Assembly (NCBI GenBank): GCA_030267565.1
Contig: BRXU01000013.1
Coordinates: 2,458,001 to 2,522,000 of the forward strand
Reading direction: 5' to 3'
Length of the DNA stretch: 64,000 nucleotides
From: Pleodorina starrii
Lineage: Eukaryota > Chlorophyta > Chlorophyceae > Chlamydomonadales > Volvocaceae
The position numbers and the translations under genes are program-made. Of this stretch, positions 52,397 through 64,000 are shown piece by piece (position 1 is the stretch's first letter; every line of letters begins with the position of its first letter). A model generated the notes under the pieces. The model saw nothing but the letters and a program-made list of their open reading frames with translations. It had not been told where the DNA came from and searched no databases.

Positions 52397-54211
52397 GCGC
52401 GGATGGCGAGGCGGTCGGGAAGGGCCGCAGGGGTGCAGATGAGCGGGCGAGGCCGCGGTGGGGCCCATGGATACCGTAGGCGCCGCAGTGAGGGCCGAGG
52501 GCGGAACGGGCGGAGGGGGCAGCAGCGAGGCGTGTGGGCAGGGCCGAAATAAAGCGAAGACGATGGGCGGAACCGCAAGGAGGTGGGGGGGGAGCTGTGA
52601 GGCGGTGCCATCGTTACAACGGAGAGTGAATGAGGGAGGGGCCCTGCGGCCCGCTTCTAACTGGGAGTGAACAGGGAAATAGGAGGGAAACGCGCGAGCC
52701 GGCAGAGGAGGAGCTTCGGCTTTCGGACGCATTTTCAGTACGGTGTGGTATGCCTCTATCAGCACTCTTTGAGCTGCCATAGCTCCCCCTTAGTCCCTTC
52801 GCTGCGGTACCTTTTTCCTTACCCTTACTTTGTCCCTGCTGAGTTACGGGGCGTGCGTGCTCCAAAGCGGGCGTTTGGGCGCTGGTCGACACAGGGGCAA
52901 AAACGCGCGCGCAGTGCAAGTACTTATGAAAGGACTTGGGCGGCCCGGCCTGGTACTGTACCGTGCGAGCTGCCCGTTCTGTTCTAGCTTGGACGTGGAC
53001 GCAGGCCGCGCCGCTCCGTGAGCATATGGTTGTATTTGTGAGTGTGCGTCTGTGGGCGCACGCGAGGGTGGTTGGTGCCGCCCGTGAAAGACAGGCACAC
53101 GGCTGGAAAGGCATGTGGTTGCCGATGACGGGCAACCGCACTCTGTTCCTCACGACCGGCCTGACGGCGCTGGTAGGTCCATGCACCACCTGAAAGGCTC
53201 GTGCTGGTTCTAGGTAGACCGACGCTTGAAGCCCCGCCCCACCTCTTCGGTCACCTTCATCACCCTTCACAGCCCAGTTCGCTGCGGTTCTCTTCTTCCG
53301 ATGTGGGCGCGCTCACCCCGCCCCACCCGACACCATGTGCCACCGCATCGGACGCGCCGATACCCCCCCCGGCAACAGCCGCCGTCGTCCACGCCTCCAG
53401 CCACAGCCCCCCCTGCCTCAGCCCGACTTCACCACGCGTCGCGGACAAATGAGAACATGCGCGGCGGGTGTCCTTTCGGCAAAATGGGCGAAAAAGCAAG
53501 GGAGGCATGGGCACCATGCGTTTGGCCAGGCACAGGGAGCACACGGCGAGCGCCCTCGCCCGGAACTTTCAGCGTCGAGATGATGCAAGGGCACCGCAAG
53601 GGCACTGCTGCGGCTGCTGACAAGGCTTGCGACAGCCCTGATCGCGGTAAAACGAGCGCTCTGCCGGGTCTGTCGGCCGGGCCGCGCCGCCGTGGCGGCG
53701 GGCGGCAGCGCGTTAAGCTGCCAGTGACCCACCGTCACCACTCACGACCAGAAGCGCAGCAACCGGTTGACGGACAGACTCCTCGCAAGCCTTACCCTTG
53801 TGGTGCGCTCATCCTCGGCGGCGGCGCCCTTGCAGAGATGCAGTCAGCAATGCGAAACCCTGTCCTGTGTGCGCACCGTCCTTCCTGAAGGCCGTCCTGG
53901 CCTGCCAACACGGCCCCGTGCGGCCCACTGAGCCCATGCCGACCCCGTCCAGGTCCAAGGTCAGCCCCGGCAGGCGTTGCCCCCTGGTCAGGGCATCCAA
54001 AAATAAGGGCAACCGCAAGCCCATGCACTGCAGCGCTCCAGTGCCCGCAGGCACGGCCATGCTGGCCGCTGCCGCCGCGGCGGTGGGGCATATACTGATT
54101 ATCAAGGGCAGCTGCGTGCTGCGAGGTGATGAACGCCGGGCCGCGTGTTGGGACTCCCGCCCCCACCCCCCCGCCGCCGTCGCCTAGATTCAGCAAATCA
54201 CGTGCGTTTTG
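52397..54211. other. Convergent spacer: IspE 3' UTR and La-like 3' UTR
   Basis: It lies between two convergent genes. Open frames on both strands are motif-free. No plus-strand TGTAA was noticed after the IspE stop. Plus-strand TTACA at 52614-52618 could serve the minus-strand gene, but is 1.6 kb from its stop and close to IspE. Confidence 0.45.
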
Positions 54212-56684
54212 TCACAGGTCGTCCAGGAAGCCGTCCCCGCCGCCGCCCCCCTCGTTGCCCGGCCCCGCCCCAGATCGCCGGCTGCCGTTCTCCGCGGCGA
54301 CGGCGCCGCGGCCTGCGGCCTTGCGCTGCTCCCGCTCGCCGCGCTCCTTCTCCAGGAGGGCGTCCTTCAGCCGCTGCAGGGAGGCCTCCAGGTCCGTCAC
54401 CCGGGCCTTATGCGCCACGCTCTGCCGCTCCAGCGCCGCCGCGCCCTGCGCGGCCCAACCCAACGGCACGAGGCGGAAAGGCGGCCGGTCACGGCTGGTT
54501 GCGACATTTCCCTGAAAAATCGCCTTGGCCGCACGGGTGTGGAACACAGACGCCCGAGAGGCCCTTAGGGCCAGCCACGCGCCCACGCTGACCGTCAGTG
54601 CTCTCAAATCCAATACCCAGCTGGATTTCAAATTTCATACTGGACTTCAAGAGCTCAACACTCTCTGTCCAGGAATCTGGCAGTGGCTCCTGGCCCGACG
54701 GATCAGGACGGTAGGATTACGCACAGCGCCGATGGCGCTCATTTACGCAGCGAACTACCTGTCAAGCCGCAACCACAAAGCCCTTCCTGCGGTCACCCAC
54801 CTGCGTTCTGAGCATCGCTATCTCGCCTTTCAGCGACCCGATCTCCACGTCCCGCGCCAGCACCTTCTGGTTTGCCGCCGCCTCCCGGGCGGCTGCCTCC
54901 TGCGCGCGCTGCTGCGCCTGCGCAGGCGGAACGAGGAGTGAGATGCGCCGGGCGGCCGGTCGACAGCGTCAACAGGGAAAAGGAAGGACAACCCACCCCA
55001 AAGCTGTGGGAAGACACTGAGCCGAATCCACGCGAAGGGTGTCAGTAAGCCGCCGGCTCCCGCGCGCGCGCCGCACCAGTTCGATCGGGCATGGCCGCCG
55101 GAGCAAGCTGCTACGCTTCAGTTTGCCAACAGCTAGCAGGTCCTCCTCCCGCTCCTGTGCCGTATGGCGGTGCCCCTAGGAGTCACCCACGGACAGCCTT
55201 GGTGGCGGTTACGACCCAAGGGTCCCAATGGATCCCAAGGCCTCAGTCCATGAGCCAGCAGTCCGCATTCACCACGCGCATGCCCCCACACCTCCACAGC
55301 CACCGGGCCGAGTGTAATACCCCGGGGCAACAGCGAGGAGGTCCGTGTCTGTGCTCGTGGCGTGGACGTGAAGCCGTCACCAGGTTTGCGGACGGTCTTT
55401 GCGCCCCGCGCACCTCCTCTAGTCGCTGGTAGAGCCGCTGGTTGTCCTCCCTCTCCTTCCGCAACGACTCCTCCAACGCCCGCGCCGCAGCTTCCCGCTC
55501 CTCCGCCACCTGGCGCCAGTGCTGGCCCTGCTGCTGCTGCTGTTGCTGCTGGTAGGCCTGTTGGTGCGGCTCAGCAGCCGGCAGAGACGCCGGCGCGTGC
55601 TGCTCCCCGCTCAATGGCGGCGGCGGGAGTGGCGGCGGCGGCGGTGGCGGCGGTATTCGTTGCGACGACAATGTGGGTCCGTCGCTGCGGTGCCGCGGGC
55701 GCTTGTGCGCGGAGCCGCTTCCGCCGCCGTCCCTGCCGCCGCCCAATCCACCGTCTCTCCCCGCCGAGCTGGTCGCGTTGGCGCGTTTCCGCTCGTAGTC
55801 CGCTTTCATCATGACGTGGAATCGCGACGGCGTGCCCGAGCCCGAGGCGGCGGCATGGGGCTGCTGCGGCGGGCTGCTGACGGCGGCATGCGCCGCAGCC
55901 GCGTCCGCGAACTCGATATACACGCTGCCGCGAAAGCTGTTTGTTGCGGCCTCCCGACGCAGTTTCACGCGCCGGATGCTGCGCAGGTCAAGGGGCCGGC
56001 CGAGAGGGGGACCGGGACGCCGCGCGAGGCGTGCAGGCGCCAGCGGGTGCGGTAGGGGTCGACACAGGCACGTTGCATGGGTGTGCGGGTAGTATGGGAG
56101 GCTTTCGTCTGGGCGAGTAACGAGTTTTTCACCGTCAGCGGCGTGAGGAGTGATGGCAGACGGGCCAACGGCATGTGGAGGCGCCGAAACCAGGGGCCCG
56201 GAGAGCCTGATGCAGGCGTAGGGAAGGGCTTTCCCGGTAACCGTTCGCCAACATGGAGCAGGGCACGCAGCCGAAACCTCCTGCGTCCTGCCCAAAAAGC
56301 ATTATTTTTCGCGCGGCTGGCAAAAAGGTAAGGGGCAGGAGTTTCGAACAGCGTGCTCTCCCCAACACAGGTGATCAAGGAATTTTGTACAGCGTGCTCC
56401 ACCTCCCCAAACCCCGGCAGGTAGGGGGGCGCTGCACCCGCAAGACGCACGTTCCACACCTGCCGTATACCCCGAACAGCTCCCTCACGTGCTCTTCAGT
56501 GGTCGACTTTGAGAAGGGTTTCTGAGTGGGCAACGAACGATATGGATGCGGGGCAGAGGCTGGAACCGTCGGACCGCAGAACCCGCCATAATTGCCAATG
56601 GCACACAGCGTAAAGCATGGCTTTCCACCTCACCGCGTAGATGGTTCTGGCGTCGTTTCCGCTGTCCTCGGGAGTAAAAGCCAT
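54212..56684 (-). CDS. La-type RRM protein with C-terminal coiled coil
   Basis: Exons: 56684-56634, 56521-56460, 55978-55414, 54917-54801 and 54445-54212 (or from 54511; both phase 0). The joined product is about 343 residues. The RRM reads RTIYAKPFSKSTTEEHVREL, then FGVYGSIRRVKLRR, then FRGSVYIEF. With the later MMKADYERKR this resembles RRM1 of La proteins, which bind 3'-oligo(U) ends of Pol III transcripts. The winged-helix La motif that normally precedes it was not found. The start ATG gives only 17 residues before the RRM, so an upstream exon may be missing from this model. Exon 3 then encodes basic nuclear-signal-like KRPRHR, poly-Pro, poly-Gln and a long charged helix; exons 4 and 5 continue the coiled coil and end in Gly-rich DGFLDDL. 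La-related rather than true La is the cautious reading. Confidence 0.65.
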
Positions 56685-57861
56685 TTCCTTGAGCAAACAG
56701 CGCTTAAGCGACCGAGGGAGATTCCTAAATGTTATTCGATATGCTAGTTCTTGTAGCTTCAGGCGTTCTCATCCTGGTGCTCTGCCAACCAGCGTCAACC
56801 TGTCAACAAGTTTGAAGGCTGCAAGTTAAAGGACGTGCGTGTTTTAGTGTTTTTTGTGTAAACAAGTAGAGCCTAATCGCTTATGGGAATTTTCAAGTCG
56901 CTGTGGAGGGTGCCATCAGCTCGGGGGAATGAATACGACGGCCAAAATCAAGCAGAACACCTGAACACGGCCCGTTATACATGCGAACGGCCTTCGCACG
57001 TGTACGTTGACGCATACACTTTTGAGGATGCCATCCACGGCGACACCGTTCGCGCGAAGATAGTCACACACAGATTAAAACGGCCCAGCTGTGCGCGCCA
57101 GCTGCTAGGGCCAGCAGAGTTTAAGACTGCTAGTATAAGCATCCAGGTTCTGCACATCGGCTGCAAAAAGCTAGCGGTTACAGGTGGGAGAGAGTTTGGA
57201 ATGGAATGTCTCCGGCGGGCCATGTCGGGGTCGGACGCCTTCTCTAGGCCGCCCCGAGAGCACTGTGTTTCACCGGCTGCAGATGAGTGGCCTGGCTGGT
57301 GTCACTCGGAGGGCGACGGCGGGTTCGGGCCGCTCAAGGTGAGAACAGCCATTGGGCGTCAATGATGCCGGCCCGCGTGCTCAAGTCAATTACATCGTCG
57401 TCGGCATTCTCACAGCGCTGATGCTCCTTGCATACGAACCTCGTGCCTGCCCTCGCTTTTGCACCGTTGACCACGCGAGTTTGCGGCCGGACTAGTGCAA
57501 GCCGCGTGCTGCTACGTCGCCCGGCGCAACCCCCGCCTACATTCGTTGAATAATAGTGAAGGCGAGGCCACCAAATACTGGCAGGGTGCCTGACGTGAGC
57601 TTGGTGTAGTTTCCAGCTCGCCAATCTACACATGCGCGAAATTGGCCGGTGCACCAGTTCGCCTGATTGCGTGGCCTAATATCCCGCGCCCCACATTAGA
57701 ATTAACGATGTCATGGATTTAAGAGCCTGCCAGTTATTCTGCAGCCCCTGTCACCGCTGGGTTGCGCGAGTCTACACTATGACAACCTGCAACCGACTGC
57801 CCACCGCCTCAAAGGCCACTCACCCTTGTCACGTTAACACTCCTGTATCCACAGGCGGAAT
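56685..57861. promoter_or_regulatory. Divergent region between La-like and HARE-HTH genes
   Basis: It holds both promoters and probably 5' UTR exons. On plus, 56883-57354 is open and ends at a good donor (CTCAAG|GTGAGA), but its phase does not fit the HARE exon at 57855 and its codons lack the GC3 bias of neighbouring genes, so it is left uncalled. A minus-strand frame at 57334-57654 is likewise unplaced. No promoter element was identified. Confidence 0.4.
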
Positions 57862-60800
57862 ATGTACCTCGGCGACTTCGACACGGAGTCGGCCGACCAA
57901 GCCACCAGTACCCTGCCGCTGTCGGGCGGCATATTCAAGAATGCCGCTTTCGAAATCCTCCAGCAAGAGGAGCGCCTGATGACGTCAGGTGCGGCGGAGG
58001 GGGAGGCCCGTTTTCTGGGACCGGTGGGATTGACCGGGTTTCTCATCGCTCCGGCGGTGCCGTGTCAAGGACTCGTACACCCATGTGCTTTGACGGCAGC
58101 GCTCCCACCACCACCAACTGAAACCTGAACGGCTTTTGCCGTGCTCCATGCACGATGTCGGTCCCTTCGGCCCCGTCGCCAGGTGAGATTACCAAGCTGG
58201 CGATGGAGCGGAAGCTTCTCAGGTGCATGGGGAAAACGCCAGAGAATACGATGGCCTCGGCCCTCTACACGGAGGTTCGCAAGAAGGCCAGCACGACAGT
58301 GTTTATCAAGTGAGTACTCCGTTTTCTTGCCGCCCGGGGTTGCGGGCGGCTGTTGGCGCCCCAACCCAACCAGTGGGAGCGCGCAAGCCCGGCCGTGCGC
58401 GTAGCGCAGGAACTTGCGCTGCAGAACGCTGTGAACACATGTTTTGGCCGCACCCGGCCGCACCTCCGACAACGGAATCGGACTTGCCTGGACGTATCGT
58501 ATGCAAACTCCGGATCTTTTACCTGGCCGAGTCAGTCACTGCAGCCATGCGGAGATCAACAGGGCGTCCGTCCGATGATGATCCACGCGCCGCACGCCGC
58601 AACCTTGTACCTCAACCTCACCCGCTCGTTGCTGCCGGGACAGGCCCGCGCGATCCCACTTGTGAAGGTCGCCCCCGGATTGCTGCGGGGATAGGCCCGC
58701 GCGATCGCGCGCCCATCACCCCGGTCCGCTGCCAACGGCGTAAAACCTTCCTCTCACGTCCTCGCACGCATACCTTGCCGCCCGTAGGCCCAAGGAGGGC
58801 CTTTTCGGCCTCAAAGCTTGGCTGAGCGAGCCGTGGCTGCTCAACTGGCTCGCCCAGGAGGGCATCGACGTGGCCGACGTGCATGACCCCGGCGGCGCTG
58901 CCGAGCCGGTCCCTAAGAAGCTCCGCACGAGCTACAACGGCGCGGCCTCCCGGGCCGCCGCCGGTGGCGCCGGCGCCGGCGGGGTTTATTACTCGCACCG
59001 CACGTCGTCCTCGACTGGCGTGCCGCCGCTGATGCGGTCCTCGTCAGCGGGTCAGGGGGCATCGCTCGCCGGTGCAGCGGCGGCGGCCAATGGCGCGCAG
59101 CGGGCTTCGTTGAGCGGCTACGGGGCGCCGGGCCAGGGCTCTGGCGGCGGCATTGGCGCGCGGGGAGCTTCGTACAGCAACCTGGCGGCCGCGGGGGCGG
59201 TGGCCGGCGGCGGGGCCGGCGGCGGCATCCCGAAGCCGATGTACAGTGCCGGCGGCCGCGGCGCCGGGGGCGGTGTAGCGGCTCCGGGCGAGGGCGCATC
59301 CGCGGGCGAGACGCTAACCAGCCTGCACCTGCTGGTGGATGCGGCGGACGAGATCGAGGGGTAAGCCGAGGAGCGAGGACCGGGAGGCTCTGACGATGGG
59401 GATGGGGATGATGACTTTTGGCCTTGCGGATGGACTGTTGCCGATTTCCGGATTGGGCGTTCCTGTCGCGGGGCTAGCGGGTTGGGGGCTGATGCTGGGA
59501 GCCAGCGTGCATGGGCGGTGAGGCTTGGACCGAGTGACGAAGAGGGGTCGTGTAGCGCCTGGGACGGCCGCGCCCCGCGTTCGCTGCCAAGCACGGGCCT
59601 CCACGCACGGTCCTGTGCGCGACCCTTTCTCTCTTCACTTCTGCACTTAAACTCTCTCTTGTCTCTTGTCGTTGCGCGGCTCCATCTATCGGGATCTGTC
59701 AGGGGTCCCGAGGACGCGGCGCATGCCATCGCCAGGGCGCCGCCGGCGGCCCGGCGGCGCAGCGACGGCGTGCTGCGGCAGACGTCCTTCCGGCGCCAGC
59801 GGCCGGCCATCAGCCGGGAGACGTCCCTGCCCTCCATGATTGCGAGGGTGCGGGTCCGCGACGACTTCGAGGACGAGCAGGACGCGGCAGCGCCACCGGT
59901 GGACACGGCGGTGGATGAGGACGGTGAGTTTGGTGAGGGTGAGGAGCCGTACGACGCCTCGGCGGCTCTGCACCACCGGATGCTGCAGCAGCAGCAGCGG
60001 CAGCAGTCGTCGAGTCAGGTGTACCAGCACGCCGCCGCGGCGGCGGCGGCGGCGGCCGCCGCGTCAGCGGCGGCGCAGCTACAGCACCAGCAGGAGTCGG
60101 TCCTGGAGCAACAACAGGCCTTCGGGGGCCAGCGGCTGCCGCAGCAGCAGCCGATGGTCCTGCCGCCGCTGCTGCCGCCGCTGCTGCAGCACCCACACCA
60201 CCCACACCACCACCACCTCCAGCAGCAGCAGCAGCAGCAATTGTACCAGCGGCGCCACCAGCACGCAGAGGAGGGCAGCGAGGAGGAGGAAGACGGCGAG
60301 CAGCAGCAGGAGGGCAACGTGGGGCCTGAGGGTCAGGAGCTTGAGGCGGAGGCAGCCGAGGGTGGTCGGTGGCCGGGCGCCGACTCGAGGCACCTGCACC
60401 CCCATCACCGCCACCGGCATCATCCGGGCGTGTTTCGCGGCGCACGGGGCGGGCGCGGCGGTGGGAGGGCCGGCCCTGCGGACGGCGCGCGGGCTGCGCG
60501 GCGCGGCCGCGGTCGGGCCGGCCATGATCCGGGGCGGCGGGGGGGCAGGGGCGGGGACACGGACGAGGGCGAGGGACAGGTCGACGAGGGCGAGGACGAG
60601 GGCGAGGAGGGCAGCGGGGACGAGGCGGAGGAGGAGGCGGAGGCACCGCCGCCGCGGCGGTGGGCGCTGCCGCCGCGGCATGGCACCGACCGACGGGGCG
60701 GCCGCGGCGGCGCTGCCGCCGCGGGCCGGCTGCGTCAGGCCGGTGTCGTACAGCACCGGCTGCATCCCGACGTGGCGCTGCCGCCGCATCTACAGATGCA

Positions 60801-63000
60801 CGTGGCCGCCGTTCAGCTGCCCATCCCGCTGGTGCAGATGCAGGTGCCGCCCGGCGCGCTGGGCCCGGGGCACGTGCTCCACCGCATGCAGATGCAGCCG
60901 AGCAGCTCCGCCTCCCTGGGCGCCGTGCCGGAGCACCTGCGTGCGGTGCTGGGCTACGGCGCAGCAGCCGTGCCCGGCCTGGGCCTGGGGCCTGGAACGC
61001 TGCCTGGGCTGCTGGGGCAGCAGGCGGCGATGCTCGGGATGGGCCTGCCGCCGGGTCTTGCGGGAGTGGAGATGGGGGCGCTGCTGGGGGAGGGGACGTC
61101 GCCGGCGGAGCTGTGCGCGGCGGCGGCGGCGGCCGCCCAGGCGGCAGCCGCGGGAGCCGGCCCATGCGGCGGCGGCTACCCGCTTCCGCCGGCACTGATG
61201 CAAATCGCGAGCGTGCTGGGGCGCTCCCCCGGCCTGTCGGCCACGTTGGTTTCGGCGCAGGCTCGCATGGCGGAGCTGGGCGGCGCGTCGCGGGAGGCGA
61301 TGGAGGACGGCGGCGGGTCAGCGGGGGCGGGGGCGCTACGGGAAGCGCGGAAGGTGGAGCGGGGCGCGGAGTTGAGTGGGGATGCGCACCCAATTCGCAG
61401 CAGGGACCCGCGGGTCGCGGCCGGGAAAGGGGCCCCCGCGAAGCGGGCGGGCGGGCCTGCTGCCGCCGCGGCCGCCGGCCGCTCGTTGGGGAGTTCCGAG
61501 GCGGCAGGTGCCGACGGCGGGGATGCGGGCGACGTGCTGTCGACGCGGCCGTCGGAAGGTGGCGGTGGTGATGATGCGGCAGCTGAGGGCCCGGGTTCCA
61601 CGCAGCAACAGCAGCAGCAGCACCAGCGAGATTCCCTGCTGCGTGCGCCGACGTCGCTGTCGCCTGCGGGGGGACCATCCGGGACCTCGATTGCAGTGAA
61701 CGACGCCATGAATAGCCCGGATTCCCAACTGGCGGGAGGCGCGGACAGAGCCTCGCCGGCCACCGAGGATCCGTCGGGCCCCAGCCGCGGCGGCCAGGCG
61801 GACCGCCGTCCAGCGGCGGCGAGCGACCAGCCGAACGATGCCGACGTGGCTGGAACTCGGCCCTGTAGCAGCGGCGGCGCCGCCGTAGCCGCCGCGCCGG
61901 CGGCCGGGGCGGGCGCTTCGCCCGCCAGCGGGCCGGCGTCGGGGGGTCAGGCGTCTGGCGGGGCGTGGGCGCAGCTGACGCTGTTGCAGCAGCAGCACCT
62001 GAAGCTGCTGCTGCCGGTGGAACCAGCCAGGCCGGGCGACGTGCCGGACCCGGACTCCATCAACCGCATCCATCAGCAGGTCTGTGTGCGTGTGTGTGTG
62101 CGTGCATGAGTGTGCGTGCGTGTGTGCATGAGTGTGTGCAGCCGCAGGTCGCGCTCTTCTCCCCCCTTTCGACCACCGCCATATCAGCCTCGTTGCAGTG
62201 CGACATGCCCAAACAAACAAAGCCGTAACGAAACACTAACGCCGAACCAAACGTCGCTCTTCTTGAATGTTGCGAATATATATCGGCCTCGTTGGTTTGT
62301 TGCAAGCAAACGCTAAAACAAACAAACGCTAAAACAAACAAACCCACGAACCAACGAACTCGGCGCCCTGCAGGTGCTCGACATGGAGTCCCGCATGGGT
62401 GCGCTGCATCCCGAGACTGGCCGCGCCTACGTCCTGCTCGCCCGCGTGCTGGAGCACAAGGGCACCTGCTGGAGCCTTGCGATGGCAGAGCGAGCGCTGA
62501 TGCGCGCCTGGACCATCGTGGGCGTCGTCAGCAGCAGCCGGCGGCGCTCCTCGGAGGGCGACGCCGGGGCCGCGGGCGCCGGAGCAGGGGCCGCGGGCGC
62601 GTCGACGGTGGCGGGCGTGGCGGAGGCGGCTGCTGCGGAGGCAGGCGCCGGCGCCACGCCCGGCGAGATGCTGGGGGAGCTGCCCGACAGCTTCCACACC
62701 TTCCACTACCTGCTCGAACAGATCCGCATGAAGCAGAGCTATCTGCAGGCCCAGCAGGAGCAGCGGCTGCGGGCGCTGCTGCAGATGGTGGAGATGATGG
62801 GTGTGCCCGCGGCGGCGGCGATCGCCGCCGCCGCAGGCGGCGGCGGCATGAACAGCGGCGCCGCGGCCGCGGCCGCGGCGGCGCTTGGGAGCATGGTGTT
62901 GGGCGGAGGTGCGGCGCTGCTGCCCGGCGCCTGCGGCGAGGCCGGCTACGGGCCAGTGGCTGGTGGTGGTGGTGGTGAGGGTGACGATGGGCTCATGTAG
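57862..63000 (+). CDS. HARE-HTH domain protein (putative chromatin/transcription factor)
   Basis: Exons: 57862-57988 (exon opens at acceptor 57855), 58183-58309, 58788-59360, 59703-62079 and 62374-63000. All phases agree, giving 1,276 residues. Residues about 25-100 form a HARE-HTH winged helix: IFKNAAFEILQQEERLM, then GEITKLAMERKLL, GKTPENTMASALYTEVRKK and EGLFGLKAWL. HARE-HTH occurs in ASXL, HB1 and Pol III/RNA polymerase delta-like proteins and is thought to bind DNA or chromatin. The large fourth exon encodes Ala/Gly/Gln-rich sequence with a Gly-Arg-rich stretch (HPGVFRGARGGRGG) followed by an acidic block (DEGEDEGEEGSGDEAEEE). The last exon has a helical segment (MGALHPETGRAYVLLARVLE) reminiscent of a TPR. 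The start is the first ATG of the first HARE exon; the seven upstream exon bases and phase allow a 5' exon. Confidence 0.75.
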
Positions 63001-64000
63001 GTCCAATCGGCGGGTTGAGGATGCTGCCTGCCGTTCCGCCCGCGAGGCTGGCGTCGTTGGCGTTGGCGTTTGCAGTGCGGGGAGCTGTACTGGCGAGGTC
63101 GGGTGGGTTGTGGGTTTGCAAGGCGCGTGTGGAAACTGGCGGGCCTGCGCTGCAGCATGGGCCGCCCGGCTGCGGCGCCGCACGGGCTGGGGAGCGCAGC
63201 AAAGCCGGTCTCTGTGGGGAGTGTAGACACTGAGGGCCAGCGGAGAGGCAGGTGACGGGTTGTTTCAATGTGAATGTGGAAGCGGTGGCGAAAGAGCGAG
63301 CGACAGGAATGGTAAGGCCCAGCCAGGTCGGGGTTTGTGGCGCCGTGGCGGCCAGCTCGGAAAGAGCGGTGCGATGGCGGCCTTCTAATAAGAACGTGCA
63401 GGGAGACAGAAAGCGCTGCTGACCATATTTGGGCGTAATGAGGAGAATGTGGGTCGGCCGGAGCGGCACCGCAGCTCAGCCGGCATATTGCTCGTCTCGG
63501 GCGTGTTGCACAGCGGGGCCAGCGGAGGACGGGGTCGGTGACTGTGCTGGCGGGGCACGGCGTTTTAGGGAGGGAGGGACCGCCGCCGGGAGGTACCTTC
63601 CGCCCTAAAGGGGGGCTTTGCGGCGTGTTGACATCAGTGCAGCGTTGGCAGCTGCAGGGATGGACGGTTAGATGGATGGATGGATGGATGGATGGATGGA
63701 GGTATGGATGGAAACCTAGCAGCACGTGCTGCGGAACTCGGTGTTGTGTGTACCGTCGGCCGTCCGTCACAAATGCAGAAGCGCGGCCGTGTGGGTCTCC
63801 CTGGTGAAGACGCCGCTGGGCCTGTCGCGTGGATACCTTATGGGCGTTGTAGCCGGAGGGGTTGGAGCCTGCGTGCTTGCTTGCGTAATGCGTATACACG
63901 TCGCCTGTCTTACGGCACGCCATAGTCGGGGCAGGATGCCGCTGCTGCTCGTCAAGGGGGTGGTTTTAGTCTTCGGGTCGGCCGCCATGAGCTGCTGTCC
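63001..64000. other. 3' region of the HARE-HTH gene
   Basis: No gene was recognised to the window end. The 3' UTR must begin here, but no TGTAA was seen. A (GGAT)n microsatellite is at 63664-63704. The final about 150 bases have an open frame on minus, without motifs. Confidence 0.4.
63664..63704. repeat. (ATGG)n tetranucleotide repeat
   Basis: About eight gatggatgg units, in the presumed 3' UTR or downstream spacer of the HARE-HTH gene. Confidence 0.92.

Noticed and set aside
59118..59906. Minus-strand frames across the HARE-HTH gene (also 59810-61678)
   Set aside because: Shadows of GC-rich plus-strand exons whose phases join perfectly and carry the family motif.

Overview
The window looks like nuclear DNA of a GC-rich chlorophycean green alga, most likely volvocine (Chlamydomonas/Gonium/Volvox type). 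The reasons are many short introns with GT-AG borders, Ala/Gly/Gln-rich protein inserts, chloroplast-type genes (IspE, RbfA, a rhodanese-like protein), a CDKL-type kinase, at least one TGTAA poly(A) signal in the expected place, and abundant microsatellites inside introns. The species cannot be named from the sequence. All exon models were spliced by hand from GT/AG signals, phase continuity and family motifs; there is no transcript evidence.

Layout, left to right. (1) 1-857 (+): last four exons of a rhodanese-domain protein, with a long 3' UTR. (2) 4596-13534 (-): CDKL-like protein kinase, whose last exon encodes about 1,390 residues of low-complexity tail; its introns carry large pentamer and triplet arrays. 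(3) 16302-20442 (-): complete seven-exon gene for a Shewanella-like (SLP) PPP-family phosphatase with an N-terminal membrane segment. (4) 20443-26665: intergenic, with an AT-richer block of transposon-like inverted and direct repeats and a tRNA-like remnant. (5) 26666-30367 (-): intronless 1,233-codon ORF of unknown function. (6) 33095-44498 (-): voltage-gated, cyclic-nucleotide-binding-domain ion channel with about 21 exons, whose pore exon lacks the expected GYG filter. (7) 45571-48674 (-): chloroplast ribosome-binding factor A (RbfA), eight exons. (8) 49246-52396 (+): IspE (CDP-ME kinase of the MEP isoprenoid pathway), seven exons, head-to-head with RbfA. (9) 54212-56684 (-): La-type RRM protein with a coiled coil. 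(10) 57862-63000 (+): HARE-HTH domain nuclear protein, five exons.

Genes 7 and 8 both serve the plastid and share a 571-bp divergent spacer. Genes 9 and 10 are also divergent. Kinase, phosphatase, the unknown ORF, channel and RbfA lie in tandem on the minus strand. CDKL kinases, PPP phosphatases and CNBD channels are all signalling proteins, and CDKLs in Chlamydomonas control flagellar length, but nothing in the sequence shows that these neighbours work together.

The most unusual signals are a dispersed repeat family lying inside introns, often beside a splice site (introner-like); a second repeat shared by two channel introns; the missing K+ filter; and a 12-bp palindrome (GACCCRYGGGTC) found ten times in exons, introns and flanks alike.
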